DNA of 64,000 nt from Platerodrilus igneus (taxonomy: Eukaryota > Arthropoda > Insecta > Coleoptera > Lycidae), in the NCBI GenBank assembly GCA_036346225.1, contig JARFIW010000593.1, forward strand, positions 558,001 to 622,000, in the 5' to 3' direction. The position numbers and the translations under genes are program-made. Position 1 is the stretch's first letter. Every line of letters begins with the position of its first letter. Of the stretch, positions 22,150 to 32,762 are shown one piece after another. Below the pieces are notes generated by a model that saw only the letters and a list, made by a program, of their open reading frames with translations, made no database searches and had not been told where the DNA came from.

Positions 22150-25100
22150 CTACATTATGGTGAAATTAATAGATAGAGACATTACCGGTCTTCTGGATTC
22201 GGGATGCACTACCTCAGTAGTAGGATCCTTAGCACTTTCAATTGTTAGAGAATTAGACTTGAAAATTTTAGTTCAGCAAAACAGGTATCACTACAGCTGA
22301 TGGTTCAATAAAGTCTGTTGTAGGCTCAGTAGATTTGCCAATTTGTATAGGTAATGATTGCCGCATCCTTAATGCATTAGTGGTTCCGTCCCTACCGCAT
22401 ACATTTATTTTCGGTAGTGACTTTGCAAAATTATTTGGTGTAGTTGCTGACTTTAGAAGTAATAATTGGTTTATCCAAAGCAATGTTGGGAACGACATAG
22501 GGTATATAGGTCCGTCTTCCATCCCTTTGAACACTGAAGATTCTTTATGTGGTTTACATGACCTCTCAGATGCTCAAAGTGCGCAAGCACAAGAGTTAAT
22601 AAATTCATTTAGTGAGATTAGCAGCGACGATAGATTAGGACGAACTCACCTAATCGAATTGGACATAGACACAGGCAATGCCAAACCCTTCCACAAGAAA
22701 CCATATGTCATGTCACCATATATGGGTAAGATATTGAATGAGGAATTGGACGACATGCTTAGACTTAAAGTTATAGAACCGTGTACTAGTCCGTGGTCCT
22801 CTCCAGTTTTGTTGGTTAAGAAGGCAGATGGAGAATATCGCTTCTGTTTTGATGGTAGAACCCTGAACGACTTAACTGTTCATGATTCGTACCCCTTGCG
22901 AACGTAGATAGAATTCTCAATATGTTGAGAGGTGCGAACTACATTTCGTCTCTGGATTTGAGAAAATCGTTTTGGCAAATCCCTCTTAGTGAATCGTCTA
23001 AGGATAAGACTGCCTTCAGTGTTATCTCACGAGGACAATATAGATTTACATGCATGCCATTTGGGTTGAAGAATGCTGCGCAGACGCAACAGCGTTTAGT
23101 AGATGCAATTTTTGGTCCACGTTTTGAACCCCATGTATTTTGCTATTTGGACGACATAATATTATGTTCGTCATCTTTTGAAGATCATCTAAAGTTATTA
23201 GTAGAAGTTAAGCAACGTTTAAAAGAGGCTAACCTTACCATAAATATAAGTAAATGTGAATTTTTTAAAAAAACACTTAAATTTTTGGGTTATATAGTAG
23301 GTTCGAACTCACTTCGTACAGATCCCGATAAGGTGTCGGCGATGGTTAACTTTCCCCGTCCGAAAACCACAACGGAAATTAAAAGGTTTATAGGAATGTG
23401 CAGCTGGTACAGGCGCTTTATAAAGAATTTTTCGTCTTTAGTTTCGCCTATTAATGACCTCATTAAAAGTAAGAAAAAAGGTCAAACTGTAAACTGGAGT
23501 GCGGAAGCAGAAAATTCATTTGTGCTAATCAAGCAAGCATTAGTTTCTGCACCTCTTCTTTCGCAGCCAGACTACTCGGCACCCTTTATCGTTGAGTGTG
23601 ACGCAAGCAACACTGGGTTAGGAGCTGTGTTGATTCAGAATGTAAACGGAGAAGAGCGTGTAATTTCGTACGCAAGCAAAACCCTGAGCCGTACTGAGCG
23701 CAATTATTCCACCACTGAAAGAGAGTGTTTAGCGGTTATTTTGCAATTGAGAAATTTCGTCCGTGGGTAGAAGGAGTTCGATTCACCGTTGTCACCGATC
23801 ATTTTCGTTACTTTGGTTGAGTAATCTTCAGAATCCAACTGGAAAACTCGCCAGATGGTCAGTTCGATTAAGGCAACACTCATTTGATTTGGTGCATAGA
23901 AAAGGAAAGTTCAATATAGTTCCAGATTGTCTTAGTCGTGGTGTTCCTTTAGAAAATCCAGAAGTTAACTTAGTAGAGATTAAACTTGATGCAGTAGACT
24001 TGTGGTATGAGTCTTTGAGAAAGAAAATTTTGTTGTCACCGAAAGCTACCCACAATGGAAAGTAGAAGATGGGTTTATTTATAAGTTTATACCTTCCTTA
24101 TTACCGCATTCGGCGAATGTTGTAGAGTGGAAATATTTGGTGCCAAAGTCTCAGCGCGTAGATGTCATTAAATCATGTCATGACCCCCCTTCAGCAGGAC
24201 ATTTTGGTTCCTTAAAAACTTTGTCTCGAGTCCAAGAATTGTATTATTGGCCAAAGATGATCTTTGACGTACGTAAATTTTGTAGGAAATGTTTGATTTG
24301 TGGTGCTCAAAAACCACCCAATAGAGGTCCCCTTGGAATGATGGGAAAGGAGAAAGAAGTTGGACTACCATTCCAAACCATTGCATTAGATTTGATGGGT
24401 CCGTTTCCTCGTTCCAAACGCGGACATAAATGGCTCTTGGTTGTTGGTGATTGGTTCTCGAAGTATTCGATTTTGCAACCTTTACGTAGTGCTACCGCAC
24501 ATTTGATCGAGAAGTTTTTGGAAGAAAAGGTATTTCTTGTCTACGGAGTACCACAATTTGTTATTTGTGATAATGGTCCACAATTAGTTGGACGTATTTT
24601 TAAAGCTTTGTGTGCAAGGTACGAAATTCAAAAATTTGGTATAACGCTGTTTATGCTCCCCAATGCAATTTTGTGGAAAGAATCAATAAGACAGTTGGTA
24701 CAGCAATCCGTACATACGTAGAAGAACATGATACGTGGGATGTTGAGATATCAAAGATCCAATACGCGATCAACTCAGCAAAACATGAGTCCACCAACTA
24801 TTCACCAAATTTTTAGTTTTTGGTCGTCAGGTACCTTTAAGTGGAAAAGCTTATAAGGATAATTTTATACCTGGTGAGGATGTTGATGTCGTCTCCAGTA
24901 GTAGACCTTCTTATGTTTTGGATCGTCAACTTTTGTTTGATATTTTGGAAGTGTCCGTGAAAATTTGCATGTAGCTTATCAACGTTCGTGTAAACGCTAC
25001 AATCTTCGGAGAAGAGACATTTCATTCCGAGTCGGAGAGTATGTTTGGAGAACTAATAAGGTCCTCTCGAGTGCTAGTGATAAATTTTCCGCTAAGTTAG

Positions 25101-25256
25101 CTCCTAAGTTCGTTATGAGTAAAATTCGGAAAAACATTCCAGTTTAGTATATGAGTTAGAAAACGAAGATGGAACAAGAGCAGGAAATGGCACATAAAGG
25201 ACTTGAAACCAATTGGAGTATCAGATCCAAATGAAAATGATGATTTTGACGATTAA
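22150..25256 (+). pseudogene. pol: pol: protease, RT, RNase H, integrase (frameshifted)
   Basis: The protease active site is LLDSG (Asp codon 22196-22198), with a frameshift near 22275. RT runs from about 22640 with KPYVMSPY, WSSPVLLVKK, a frameshift near 22903, LDLRKSFWQIPL, and the catalytic YLDDI at 23144-23158. RNase H shows ECDASN, TTERECLA and, after a frameshift near 23765, TDHFSLL. Integrase has an HHCC domain (CHDPPSAGH...FCRKCLIC, about 24170-24305). Its core follows with ALDLMG, VICDNGPQ and, in a shifted frame, ERINKTVG. The end reads DLKPIG before TAA at 25254-25256. The domain order RT-RNaseH-IN places it in Gypsy/Metaviridae. Confidence 0.92.
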
Positions 25257-26638
25257 TTCCGGTCCGCTCATCTCTTTGATATTAAGTAATGACGTAGTGG
25301 TCTGTTTTGTTTTGTTCCAATTCTTGATCTAGTGTCGGTCCACTAATATTGAGTATTTTGTTTGAGGAGTGAAATAAGTGGTTTGAGATTTTGTAAGTTT
25401 TGTAAGTTGAGGTGTGCCTTGGTGCACGCTGGTCGTTTTGCTCGCGCGTTGCTCGGAGATGTGTTTGGAGGATGTCTTTGACAGATATCCTTACAATGTA
25501 GAAGTAGGTGGGCTATTTAACTATTGGTCCTGATTTCTACATGTCAAGGTGGAGAGAATGAATTGTTCTTTCCCTTGTTCCTTTTGACCGTTAGAAGTTC
25601 TTAGATTTGATAGGGTCAAAGTTGACTTGGTGATTTTCACCGTTTGGTCCATCACTAATGAGATCAGTTGTTCGTTAGCAATTAGTGATAGGATGATCAG
25701 TAGGGTGTAGGATTCTACAACCCTAACTGGGTTATTTTGGGTTTGAAATTTGATGAGTAACCTGATGGTTAGGTTACCTTTGTTTTGATTATCTCTTTGT
25801 AATAAAGTGATAATATTTTGTATTTGAATTTGTTAAGTAACCGTATGGTTAGGTTACCTTTGTTTTGATTATCTCTTTGTAATAAAGTGATAATATTTTG
25901 TATTTGAATTTGTTAAGTAACCGTATGGTCAGGTTACCTTTGTTTTGATTATCTCTTTGTAATAAAGTGATAATATTTTGTATTTGAAGTAACCGTATGG
26001 TCAGGTTACCTTCGTTTTGATTATCTCTTTGTAATAAAGTGATAATACTTTGTATTTGAATTTGATAAGTAACCTTTTGATTAGGTCACTTTTGTTTTGG
26101 TTATCACCTTGTGATGATGCTTAAATTTAGACCTATTAGTAGGGTATTTCTTTTGATTCTCACCTTATAGTGATGATATTTTGAATGGTAATGCTGTTCT
26201 GATGAGGAAGCATTCCTGTTTTTTTTGTAAATAGAGCTAAATGAGCTCCTGGAAGTGAAGTTTTTTTTGAAATTAGAAGTAAATTGTAAGTGTTTGATTT
26301 TAGGTCAGAAATATTAGCCTTATTAGAAGTAGGAATCTCAAGTCAAGAAATTTTGTAAATTTAAATTCTTTTGTCCCGTGGAGTGTTTGACTCTCTAATT
26401 TGACCCTCCCAATTTTGATTATTACCGATTGTGACTCCCCGATTTTGTCTCCCGATGGACGTCAGGTACACGTAGTTACCAACACACTCTCAATTATAAA
26501 TGAAGGTCCCCCCCATTTGAGTAAATTTATAAAATTGCATAGTTGGTTAGGAAGATAGGAAAGGCTAGTATTGTTGTAAAAAAAATTTTTTTTGTATTAG
26601 TTATATTTGAAGTTTTTTAAGAAAAATTTTTTTCTTTT
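25257..26638 (+). other. 3' non-coding region of LTR element
   Basis: About 1.4 kb with no open frame resembling an envelope gene. It contains a tandem repeat block and ends in T-rich DNA before the polypurine tract. Confidence 0.6.
25745..26090 (+). repeat. ~82-bp tandem repeat in LTR element 3' region
   Basis: A unit containing GTAACCGTATGGTTAGGTTACC, GATTATCTCTTTGTAATAAAG and TGATAATATTTTGTATTTGA recurs at least four times, with one unit shortened. Diverged half-units follow to about 26180. Each unit has a GGTTACTT/AAGTAACC-type dyad. Confidence 0.9.
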
Positions 26639-26651
26639 AGGAAAGAGGTAG
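26639..26651 (+). promoter_or_regulatory. Polypurine tract
   Basis: AGGAAAGAGGTAG directly before the 3' LTR, the expected plus-strand primer position. Confidence 0.85.
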
Positions 26652-28566
26652 TGTAACAATTTTATTTTTGCAGTAGGAGAATCCATTCATTAAACGTACA
26701 ATGAATAGTAAAATACCTTTATTAATTAAAATAAATATTCAAGTAACAATCAAACTTTTGTAGTATTATAATATCAAGGATTATTAGTCGAGTTGTTTCC
26801 GAGTTCGGTGTAATTTCACAGCCACTGGCGCGCGCGTGAGAGGTTCGAGAACTAAAATCCGGAACCTCCCACCATACAAGAAAGCAGCGAGCGCACTCGT
26901 CGATAGTTAAAAGTAGCGTCAAGTTGCATTCTAAGAGAATGGCGAGTGACCTCCGAGTCGCTCTATGTTTGTGAAACACTTCCTGAGTAACGGTTAGTAC
27001 CTAATCCACATTTTGTATATTCGTTGTCATATTAGCTAATTTACAAAATTTATTTAGCGCAACGACCCATTTGAACTCGCAACGACCCATTTGAACTCGC
27101 AACGACCCATTTGAACTCGCAACGACCCATTTGAAATCCCAACGAGAAATTAGAAAACTGCATGGATAACGTATATATCGCACACCACGTCGAAAATCGC
27201 AACTGTAAAATTTGAGACAACATGATCCCTTTGAAGTTACAATTTAGAAAGCTTAATTTGTTGGCTACGCAATGAAAAATTATTTTAGTAAATAAATTTA
27301 GACAACGGAAGATTACGTTACAAAGTAATGCTGCCGTGATCCAAGTAAGGAACCCGCTTTGCTCCTACACCTGTGTTAAAGCATGGAAAGCAAGTATAAT
27401 TAGTTGCTGTTCCCGCGCTGCGAGGTAATTTCCATTACATCAAGGGACAACTGCTGCTCTTGGGTTCGTAATAGAATTAATGATTTCCTGAGTACTTTCC
27501 TTCTGAAAGTACATTATTTCATTTTGTTTGTTAGACGTACAAAATTGTTATTCAGTTTACCTGTAAATAAGCTGGTTTTCCCCAGTATTAAATTTGCTTT
27601 CACTTAGCTTCGTAAATACGTGATCACACGTGGCTTCAACGTAATTTAACAGCTGCTATTACATCACCTGTTTGTTTGTTCACTATTGTCAACAATTGCC
27701 CAATGGCTAACACATGTTTAGCATTTTAGTACAACCACTATTGATAACATTAGAGAATATCTTGGTGATTATTTTGACTTCAAACTAAATTTAAGTTTGT
27801 TAACCTAAAGAGAAAATTTCGTATATTCATTTGTAAATGACTCACACAGATCTGATTGGGTTATAAAGAAACTCTAGCATTTTTAGTTACATAGAATTAT
27901 AAAATATTTGAGTAAGGATTAGTTGATAACCTTTACTACCAGTTTTGCAAGTACTTCAAATTTTTATTTTATTTAATTACAATGATACTTTATTTACTGA
28001 AACCAAGAAAATTCTTATTAGTAAATTAATATTCTTCATTTAAAGTTTTTATTCTGATCTAGTCTGATCAGCCTTGGTAAACAAAAGCAATAAGAACTAA
28101 AATTTTATGATCCCATTATGCAGAAAATATTCTCTATACTTTTTAGGTATACTTGAGGGACGCAAATAGTGTTCCCATTTTTATGTGACTTAATTATTAT
28201 TCTTTCTTACAGGAACAGCGTCTTATTCTGTTAAGACAAGTTTGTGTATCAACGAAGGCGATCTCTTTTTTGGGTCTCCAAGTCCGCCCTTAAAAAATAG
28301 CTATGCCCTAAAATAAATCAATTTAGACTTGGTGGCGCCTGTTTGTTTTTTGTTAAGTGTAACCTCCATAGATTTCGACTTACCCCCCCATTGCTCATAG
28401 CTCTACCCAAGGAATAGACCCCTAGTTACGTCGGAAGACTTTGTTTTGCTGACCCCCAACTTCTAGAGTCAGATGTATGTATTAAGAAGAGAGCATTAGT
28501 TAAGCTCAATTTAGGAAAGAATGTGACCGTTTGGGGTTAGTAAACAAGAAAAAATAATACGTTTCA
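26652..28566 (+). repeat. 3' LTR (1,915 bp)
   Basis: Nearly identical to the 5' LTR, with the same TG...CA ends and the same four 20-bp units at 27057-27140. Confidence 0.95.
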
Positions 28567-29002
28567 AGTTGGCATGCAAAATCAGATATGCAAATTCGAC
28601 AACTTGCGTTTTTATTTAAATAAGAATTGTTTAGTGAAGATGATGACATTTGATGGGAATTATATGATATTTACCAAAGGAACTTTAGAGCACTTTTTAG
28701 GGGTATCTCAGATCGTACTCAACCATGCTAATACTTTAAAAGAACTAACGGAAAAGGGTACTCCTAATATAGATCTGTTTCTGTTAGATGTCGCAATGGA
28801 AAGATATAATAGGAATGATATCCCACAGAATCTCGCACATGATGTAATTAAAAGCAAATACAGTAATAGTGATATTGGGGTCATATTATACGAATTTATA
28901 AGAACCTACCCAAGATTGTTTGAAAACAGTATTTGTAAACAAGTTGAGTATATGGAGGAATACAACAGGTTTCCATTCCACGCATTTACGAGCGATGTTT
29001 AA
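28567..29002 (+). pseudogene. P2, 3' part
   Basis: The frame resumes at 28571 directly after the AGTT target duplicate and runs 143 codons to TAA at 29000-29002. It is rich in Asn, Phe and charged residues and has no recognised domain. An internal ATG at 28574 is probably not a natural start, because the right-arm sequence shows that this position was mid-gene before the LTR element inserted. Confidence 0.6.
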
Positions 29003-29047
29003 ATTTTAAGCCGAAGACTGAAAATTTTGTAACACTATTAATTACAC
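29001..29047 (-). repeat. 47-bp inverted repeat downstream of P2
   Basis: The partner of 17556-17602. It overlaps the last base pairs of the P2 stop codon and precedes AATAAA-type signals near 29106-29135. Confidence 0.75.
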
Positions 29048-29384
29048 TTTTGTTTTCTTATAAGTTTCTAAATTGTTGTATTTCGACTATAGATATTAAT
29101 AGATGTCAATAAAATTATGTTATAGTTTTAAATAAAACGATTCTGATTAATAATTTTGTAAAACGTTTATAACACCCTTTTAAAAAATAATACACATCTT
29201 TGTTATAATTCTTTTCATAATTACTTAGATACCCATTTCAGTTACGTGAACATTTGAAAAATTAAACAATACCAATGTATGCTTTATATTTTAAAACATA
29301 AACAAGCTAATATATAAAAAAATAATTTCTAAATTCACATCATTCATTTCTTATGATAACAGTTGTGGTGGTTAAATTTTTATT
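29048..29384. other. P2-P3 convergent intergenic region
   Basis: AT-rich DNA between the P2 stop and the P3 stop. AATAAAAT and AAATAAAAC at 29106-29135 could serve as P2 polyadenylation signals. On the minus strand AAAATAAAAAT directly follows P3. Confidence 0.5.
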
Positions 29385-29645
29385 TTAAAACTTACAATTT
29401 AGTATATATTCCATTTGAATATCTGCCAACAGTTTTATAAACCCCATCTCCACGATTATTTCCATAAAATCATCCAGATCCTCGGGCATTGATAACACTG
29501 CAGTACAGTGCTGTATTGCTTCCTCGTATGACTGACACATAAGACATTTTTCTCCTTCTATCGAAAAGCGTTGCCCACATTCTGCTTTTTTTACTCGTAG
29601 AGTATTGCGAAATCTTCGAATAACCTCTCCAAAGTCTTTATACAT
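29385..29645 (-). CDS. P3: small Cys-rich protein (86 aa)
   Basis: ATG-started and ending at TAA, with a basic N-terminus (RRFRNTLRVKK). The Cys pattern is CGQRFSIEGEKCLMC plus a further C 12 residues on, which might bind a metal. The C-terminal half is acidic and hydrophobic. A TATA-like box lies about 65-75 bases upstream, as for P1. It converges with P2. In the right arm (32501-32762) one extra A in a poly-A run breaks the frame. No family is recognised. Confidence 0.5.
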   Translation of the reverse strand: MYKDFGEVIRRFRNTLRVKKAECGQRFSIEGEKCLMCQSYEEAIQHCTAVLSMPEDLDDFMEIIVEMGFIKLLADIQMEYILNCKF

Positions 29646-30181
29646 ATTTATTATATTGTCTCTTTAAACCGTACAATCAACAAATAATAACTTCTACGCG
29701 AACAGTCCTTTTATATGAGCTACTCCTATTCGGAAATGTACCGATTGCACCCGATTTGTGTGCACGTACGAAGCAACAGGTAGGGAATGTATTCTATGAA
29801 TTAATCTATTACATTCCCTAACAAAATGCTAAGGACTTTAAAAATAATTAAAACTCTTGTTAGACCTCTAGCCTCCGGATAAACGTTATTATTTTAGGTT
29901 GTGTCGCTGTTTTCTGAATCAACTTCCTACACACTTTTCCTAAACTATGCGTATCAATTGGGGGTTACACTTTACTCTATAAACCGACTTGTATATATTT
30001 TTGTATTAGTCTCTAGCTATCACGTCCGTATAATAAAGATTGTACAGACTCGTCGTCAACTGGTGACTTAATCTTTTTTTAAAAAACTAGCCATTGTTTT
30101 CAAGTTTAACCCTTGTTGTACGTGTGGGGATTCTTTCCGCTATTCCTTGTGACTAGGAATCGGTGATTTGCAACGGTTTAA
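29646..30181. other. P3-P4 intergenic region with small hairpin
   Basis: It contains the P3 promoter and an inverted repeat, TAGGGAATGTA...TACATTCCCTA, at 29781-29820 (11-base arms). The hairpin is degraded in the right arm, so its importance is doubtful. No ORF. Confidence 0.45.
29707..29719 (-). promoter_or_regulatory. Putative P3 TATA box
   Basis: The minus strand reads CTCATATAAAAGG, ending about 62 bases before the P3 ATG. The right-arm copy near 32430 is preserved. It shares ATAAAAGG and a similar ATG distance with the P1 promoter. Confidence 0.5.
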
Positions 30182-30496
30182 TCAATTGTTTGTACACCTC
30201 TTCGAATTTTGTAGAGATGTAGTGTCTCCCTTTTTGTATACCACAAAGTACTTTCGTACGGAATCCTGCATAAAATGAAGCTTACGTTTATTTACAATTA
30301 AATCTTTAACGTTCGTCACCATGAAACTTCGGATTGGGGCTAACCATTGAACGCCTTCTTCTATATTTATATACTCCTCAAAAATTTTACTATATCGCCC
30401 CTTAGCCAAATCAAAATCTTTTACAATAGTAATAAAACTATGTATCGAGTCACCCCAACACTGCAAGCACATTTCTTTAAATTTTGGATATGACAT
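30182..30496 (-). CDS. P4: uncharacterised 104-aa ORF, possibly a 3' fragment
   Basis: An ATG frame from 30496 with protein-like composition rich in Lys and aromatic residues (CLQCWGDSIHSF, GVQWLAPIRSF, KRKLHFMQDSVRKYF). The same frame stays open and looks coding (LWKQGHTNFRHIFLDHISGD) upstream to an in-frame TGA at 30578-30580, without an ATG. The true protein may therefore begin in a missing or spliced exon. The stop upstream is present in both arms. The right-arm copy (31670-31983) is frameshifted. No family is recognised with confidence. Confidence 0.45.
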   Translation of the reverse strand: MSYPKFKEMCLQCWGDSIHSFITIVKDFDLAKGRYSKIFEEYINIEEGVQWLAPIRSFMVTNVKDLIVNKRKLHFMQDSVRKYFVVYKKGDTTSLQNSKRCTNN

Positions 30497-30731
30497 GTCG
30501 CCACTTATATGGTCAAGAAAGATATGGCGAAAGTTTGTGTGACCCTGTTTCCATAATGCGATTACATTGGCGTCATCTCAGAGTCTATGTTTTAAGGTCC
30601 TAGCGTAAGTTTGACATAAGTAAAAGGAAATCAATGATCTTTTCTCATTAAAAACACATTAGCACTAATTGCTTTTTAATGAGTTTTTCCAGTAAAAACC
30701 AAGTGTGGACCTAGGTTAGATAAAAGGAAAA

Positions 30732-30777
30732 ATTAATAGGTTAGGTCAGCGTCGCGGCGCTGACCTGACCTATTAAT
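30732..30777. repeat. Strong GC-rich hairpin in spacer
   Basis: ATTAATAGGTTAGGTCAGCG is followed by a 6-base loop, TCGCGG, and then its near-perfect complement (one mismatch in 20). It is flanked by longer nested inverted repeats. Confidence 0.85.
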
Positions 30778-31393
30778 GTGTTTTTAATGAGAAAACTCAT
30801 TAAAAAGCAATTTAGTACTAATGGGTTTTTAATGAGAAAACTCATTAAAAAGCAATTACCCTCCACCCTACTTTGTCCTTCTCCCTCCTTTCGCATCCGT
30901 ACGACATACATCCAAACTATATCCAACATACACCTGAGATATCTCCATTTTGAATATTTTGGGGCTTGACAAAATTTTTAGTAGTTTGGACTTAGGAAAA
31001 TTTTAACATAAATTTGTAAATTTTATACCAAGGCCTCTAACTCGAAGCTGATATAGCTACCAAAATTTACAAAGACAGTTATTACGACTACTCTGCGGTC
31101 AGACAGCCCCCAACCCCACTTACTGGGAGGCCGAGCTACACCAATTCGCATCGATTCATCAACTTAATTGTACTGTTTCTCGGTTCAACCAGATATGGTA
31201 CCACTGTAATGATAAAACTTAGTCATAACATCCATTTTAAGTTTCAAAGACAATTTTTTTAAAATTGGTTGTTACGTATAACTTTTGTGATATTGCAATA
31301 ATATTAAACTATTTCTTTATTTGCATAATCAGATTTAGGTCTGATTATGGGGTGCATTAATGGCAAAGTTCCTTGAATTTATCTGCATCAGAA

Positions 31394-31515
31394 TAGGGTG
31401 AAATTACCCCATAGGGTGAAATTGCCCCATAGGGTGAAATTGTCCCATAGAGTGAAATTGCCCCATAGGGTGAAATTCCCCCATAGAGTGAAATTGCCCC
31501 ATAAGGTGAAAGTGT
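31394..31515 (+). repeat. 18-bp minisatellite in spacer
   Basis: The unit AGGGTGAAATTGCCCCAT is repeated about seven times with single-base changes, ending just before the right arm begins at 31526. Confidence 0.95.
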
Positions 31516-31669
31516 CTCCGACATAAGATCATTGATTTCCTTTTACTTATGTCAAACTTACGCTAGGACCTTAAAACATAGACTCTGAAATGACGCCAAT
31601 GTAATCGCATTATGGAAACAGGGTCACACAAACTTTCGCCATATCTTTCTTGACCATATAAGTGGCGAC

Positions 31670-31983
31670 ATGTCATATCCAAAATTTAAAGAAATGTGCT
31701 TGCAGTGTTGGGGTGACTCGATACATAGTTTTATTACTATTGTAAAAGATTTTGATTTGGCTAAGGGCGATATAGTAAAATTTTGAGGAGTATATAAATA
31801 TAGAAGAAGGCGTTCAATGGTTAGCCCCAATCCGAAGTTTCATGGTGACGAACGTTAAAGATTTAATTGTACATAAACGTAAGCTTCATTTTATGCAGGA
31901 TTCCGTACTAAAGTACTTTGTGGTATACAAAAAGGGAGACACTACATCTCTACAAAATTCGAAGAGGTGTACAAACAATTGAT
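31670..31983 (+). pseudogene. P4, right-arm copy
   Basis: Same sequence as 30182-30496 inverted, with indels near 31768-31785 that shift the frame after the LAKG region. TGA near 31981. Confidence 0.6.
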
Positions 31984-32500
31984 TAAACCGTTGCAAATCA
32001 CCGATTCCTAGTCACAAGGAATAGCGGAAAGAATCCCCACACGTACAACAAGGGTTAAACTTGAAAACAATGGCTAGTTTTTTAAAAAAAGATTAAGTCA
32101 CCAGTTGACGACGAGTCTGTACAATCTTTATTATACGGACGTGATAGCTAGAGACTAATACGAAAATATATACAAGTCGGTTTATAGAGTAAAGTGTAAC
32201 CCCCAATTGATACGCATAGTTTAGGAAAAGTGTGTAGGAAGTTGATTCAGAAAACAGTGACACAACCTAAAATAATAACGTTTATCCGGAGGCTAGAGGT
32301 CTAACAAGAGTTTTAATTATTTTTAAAGTCCTTAGCATTTTGTTAAGGAATGTAATAGATTAATTCATAGAATTACATAGAATCACACAAATCGGGTGCA
32401 ATCGGTACATATCCGAATAGGAGTAGCTCATATAAAAGGATTGTTCGCGTAGAAGTTATTATTTGTTGATTGTACGGTTTAAAGAGACAATATAATAAAT

Positions 32501-32762
32501 ATGTATAAAGACTTTGGAGAGGTTATTCGAAGATTTCGCAATGCTCTACGAGTAAAAAAAAGCAGAATGTGGGCAACGCTTTTCGATAGAAGGAGAAAAA
32601 TGTCTTATGTGTCAGTCATACGAGGAAGCAATACAGCACTGTACTGCAGTATTATCAATGCCCGAGGATCTGGATGATTTTATGGAAATAATCGAGGAGA
32701 TGGGGTTTATAAAACTGTTGGCAGATATTCAAATGGAATATATACTAAATTGTAAGTTTTAA
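32501..32762 (+). pseudogene. P3, right-arm copy
   Basis: Matches 29385-29645 inverted. The poly-A run at 32564-32571 has eight A instead of seven, shifting the frame after the RVKK region. The upstream TATA-like CATATAAAAGGA near 32430 is kept. A homopolymer consensus error would explain the break equally well. Confidence 0.6.

Larger units (their letters stand above)
18130..28566 (+). mobile_element. Gypsy-type LTR retrotransposon, complete, 10.4 kb
   Basis: Two LTRs (18130-20043 and 26652-28566) flank an internal region with a Lys-tRNA-like primer site, gag, protease-RT-RNaseH-integrase in the Gypsy order, and a polypurine tract. Target duplication AGTT occurs at 18126-18129 and 28567-28570. 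The empty site in the other palindrome arm reads straight through. Long LTRs, a Lys primer and a 4-base duplication fit the Osvaldo/Ulysses group; that placement is inferred. No env-like ORF was seen between pol and the 3' LTR. Several frameshifts break gag and pol, some perhaps consensus errors. The LTRs are nearly identical, so the insertion looks recent. Confidence 0.93.
13214..30640. repeat. Left arm of giant palindrome
   Basis: This arm is the reverse complement of 31526-38468. The outer match starts at CACGAGATAAACC (13214, pairing with 38468). The inner match ends at TCAATGATCT (30640, pairing with 31526). Subtracting the inserted LTR element and its 4-base target duplicate leaves about 6,986 bases, against 6,943 in the other arm. 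Along the arm the order is satellite array, unassigned DNA, P1 (minus), P2 (plus, split by the LTR element), P3 (minus) and P4 (minus). The arms look nearly identical by eye, differing by scattered substitutions and one-base indels. The outer border falls inside satellite repeats, so it may not be a true element end. Confidence 0.9.
30641..31525. repeat. Palindrome spacer
   Basis: These 885 bases separate the two arms and are not shared between them. The left part has nested inverted copies of a CTCATTAAAAAGCAATT / GTTTTTAATGAG segment (30644-30690 inverted against 30775-30860, with a further direct copy). A GC-rich hairpin lies within it. The right part has an 18-bp minisatellite. The middle (30860-31390) shows no ORF of note. 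Confidence 0.8.

Noticed and set aside
28574..29002. A separate 142-aa gene starting at 28574
   Set aside because: The empty site in the other arm shows that it is the 3' part of P2, not an independent gene.
31394..31515. CRISPR-like regular repeats
   Set aside because: The 18-bp units are contiguous without unique spacers, and the DNA is eukaryotic.
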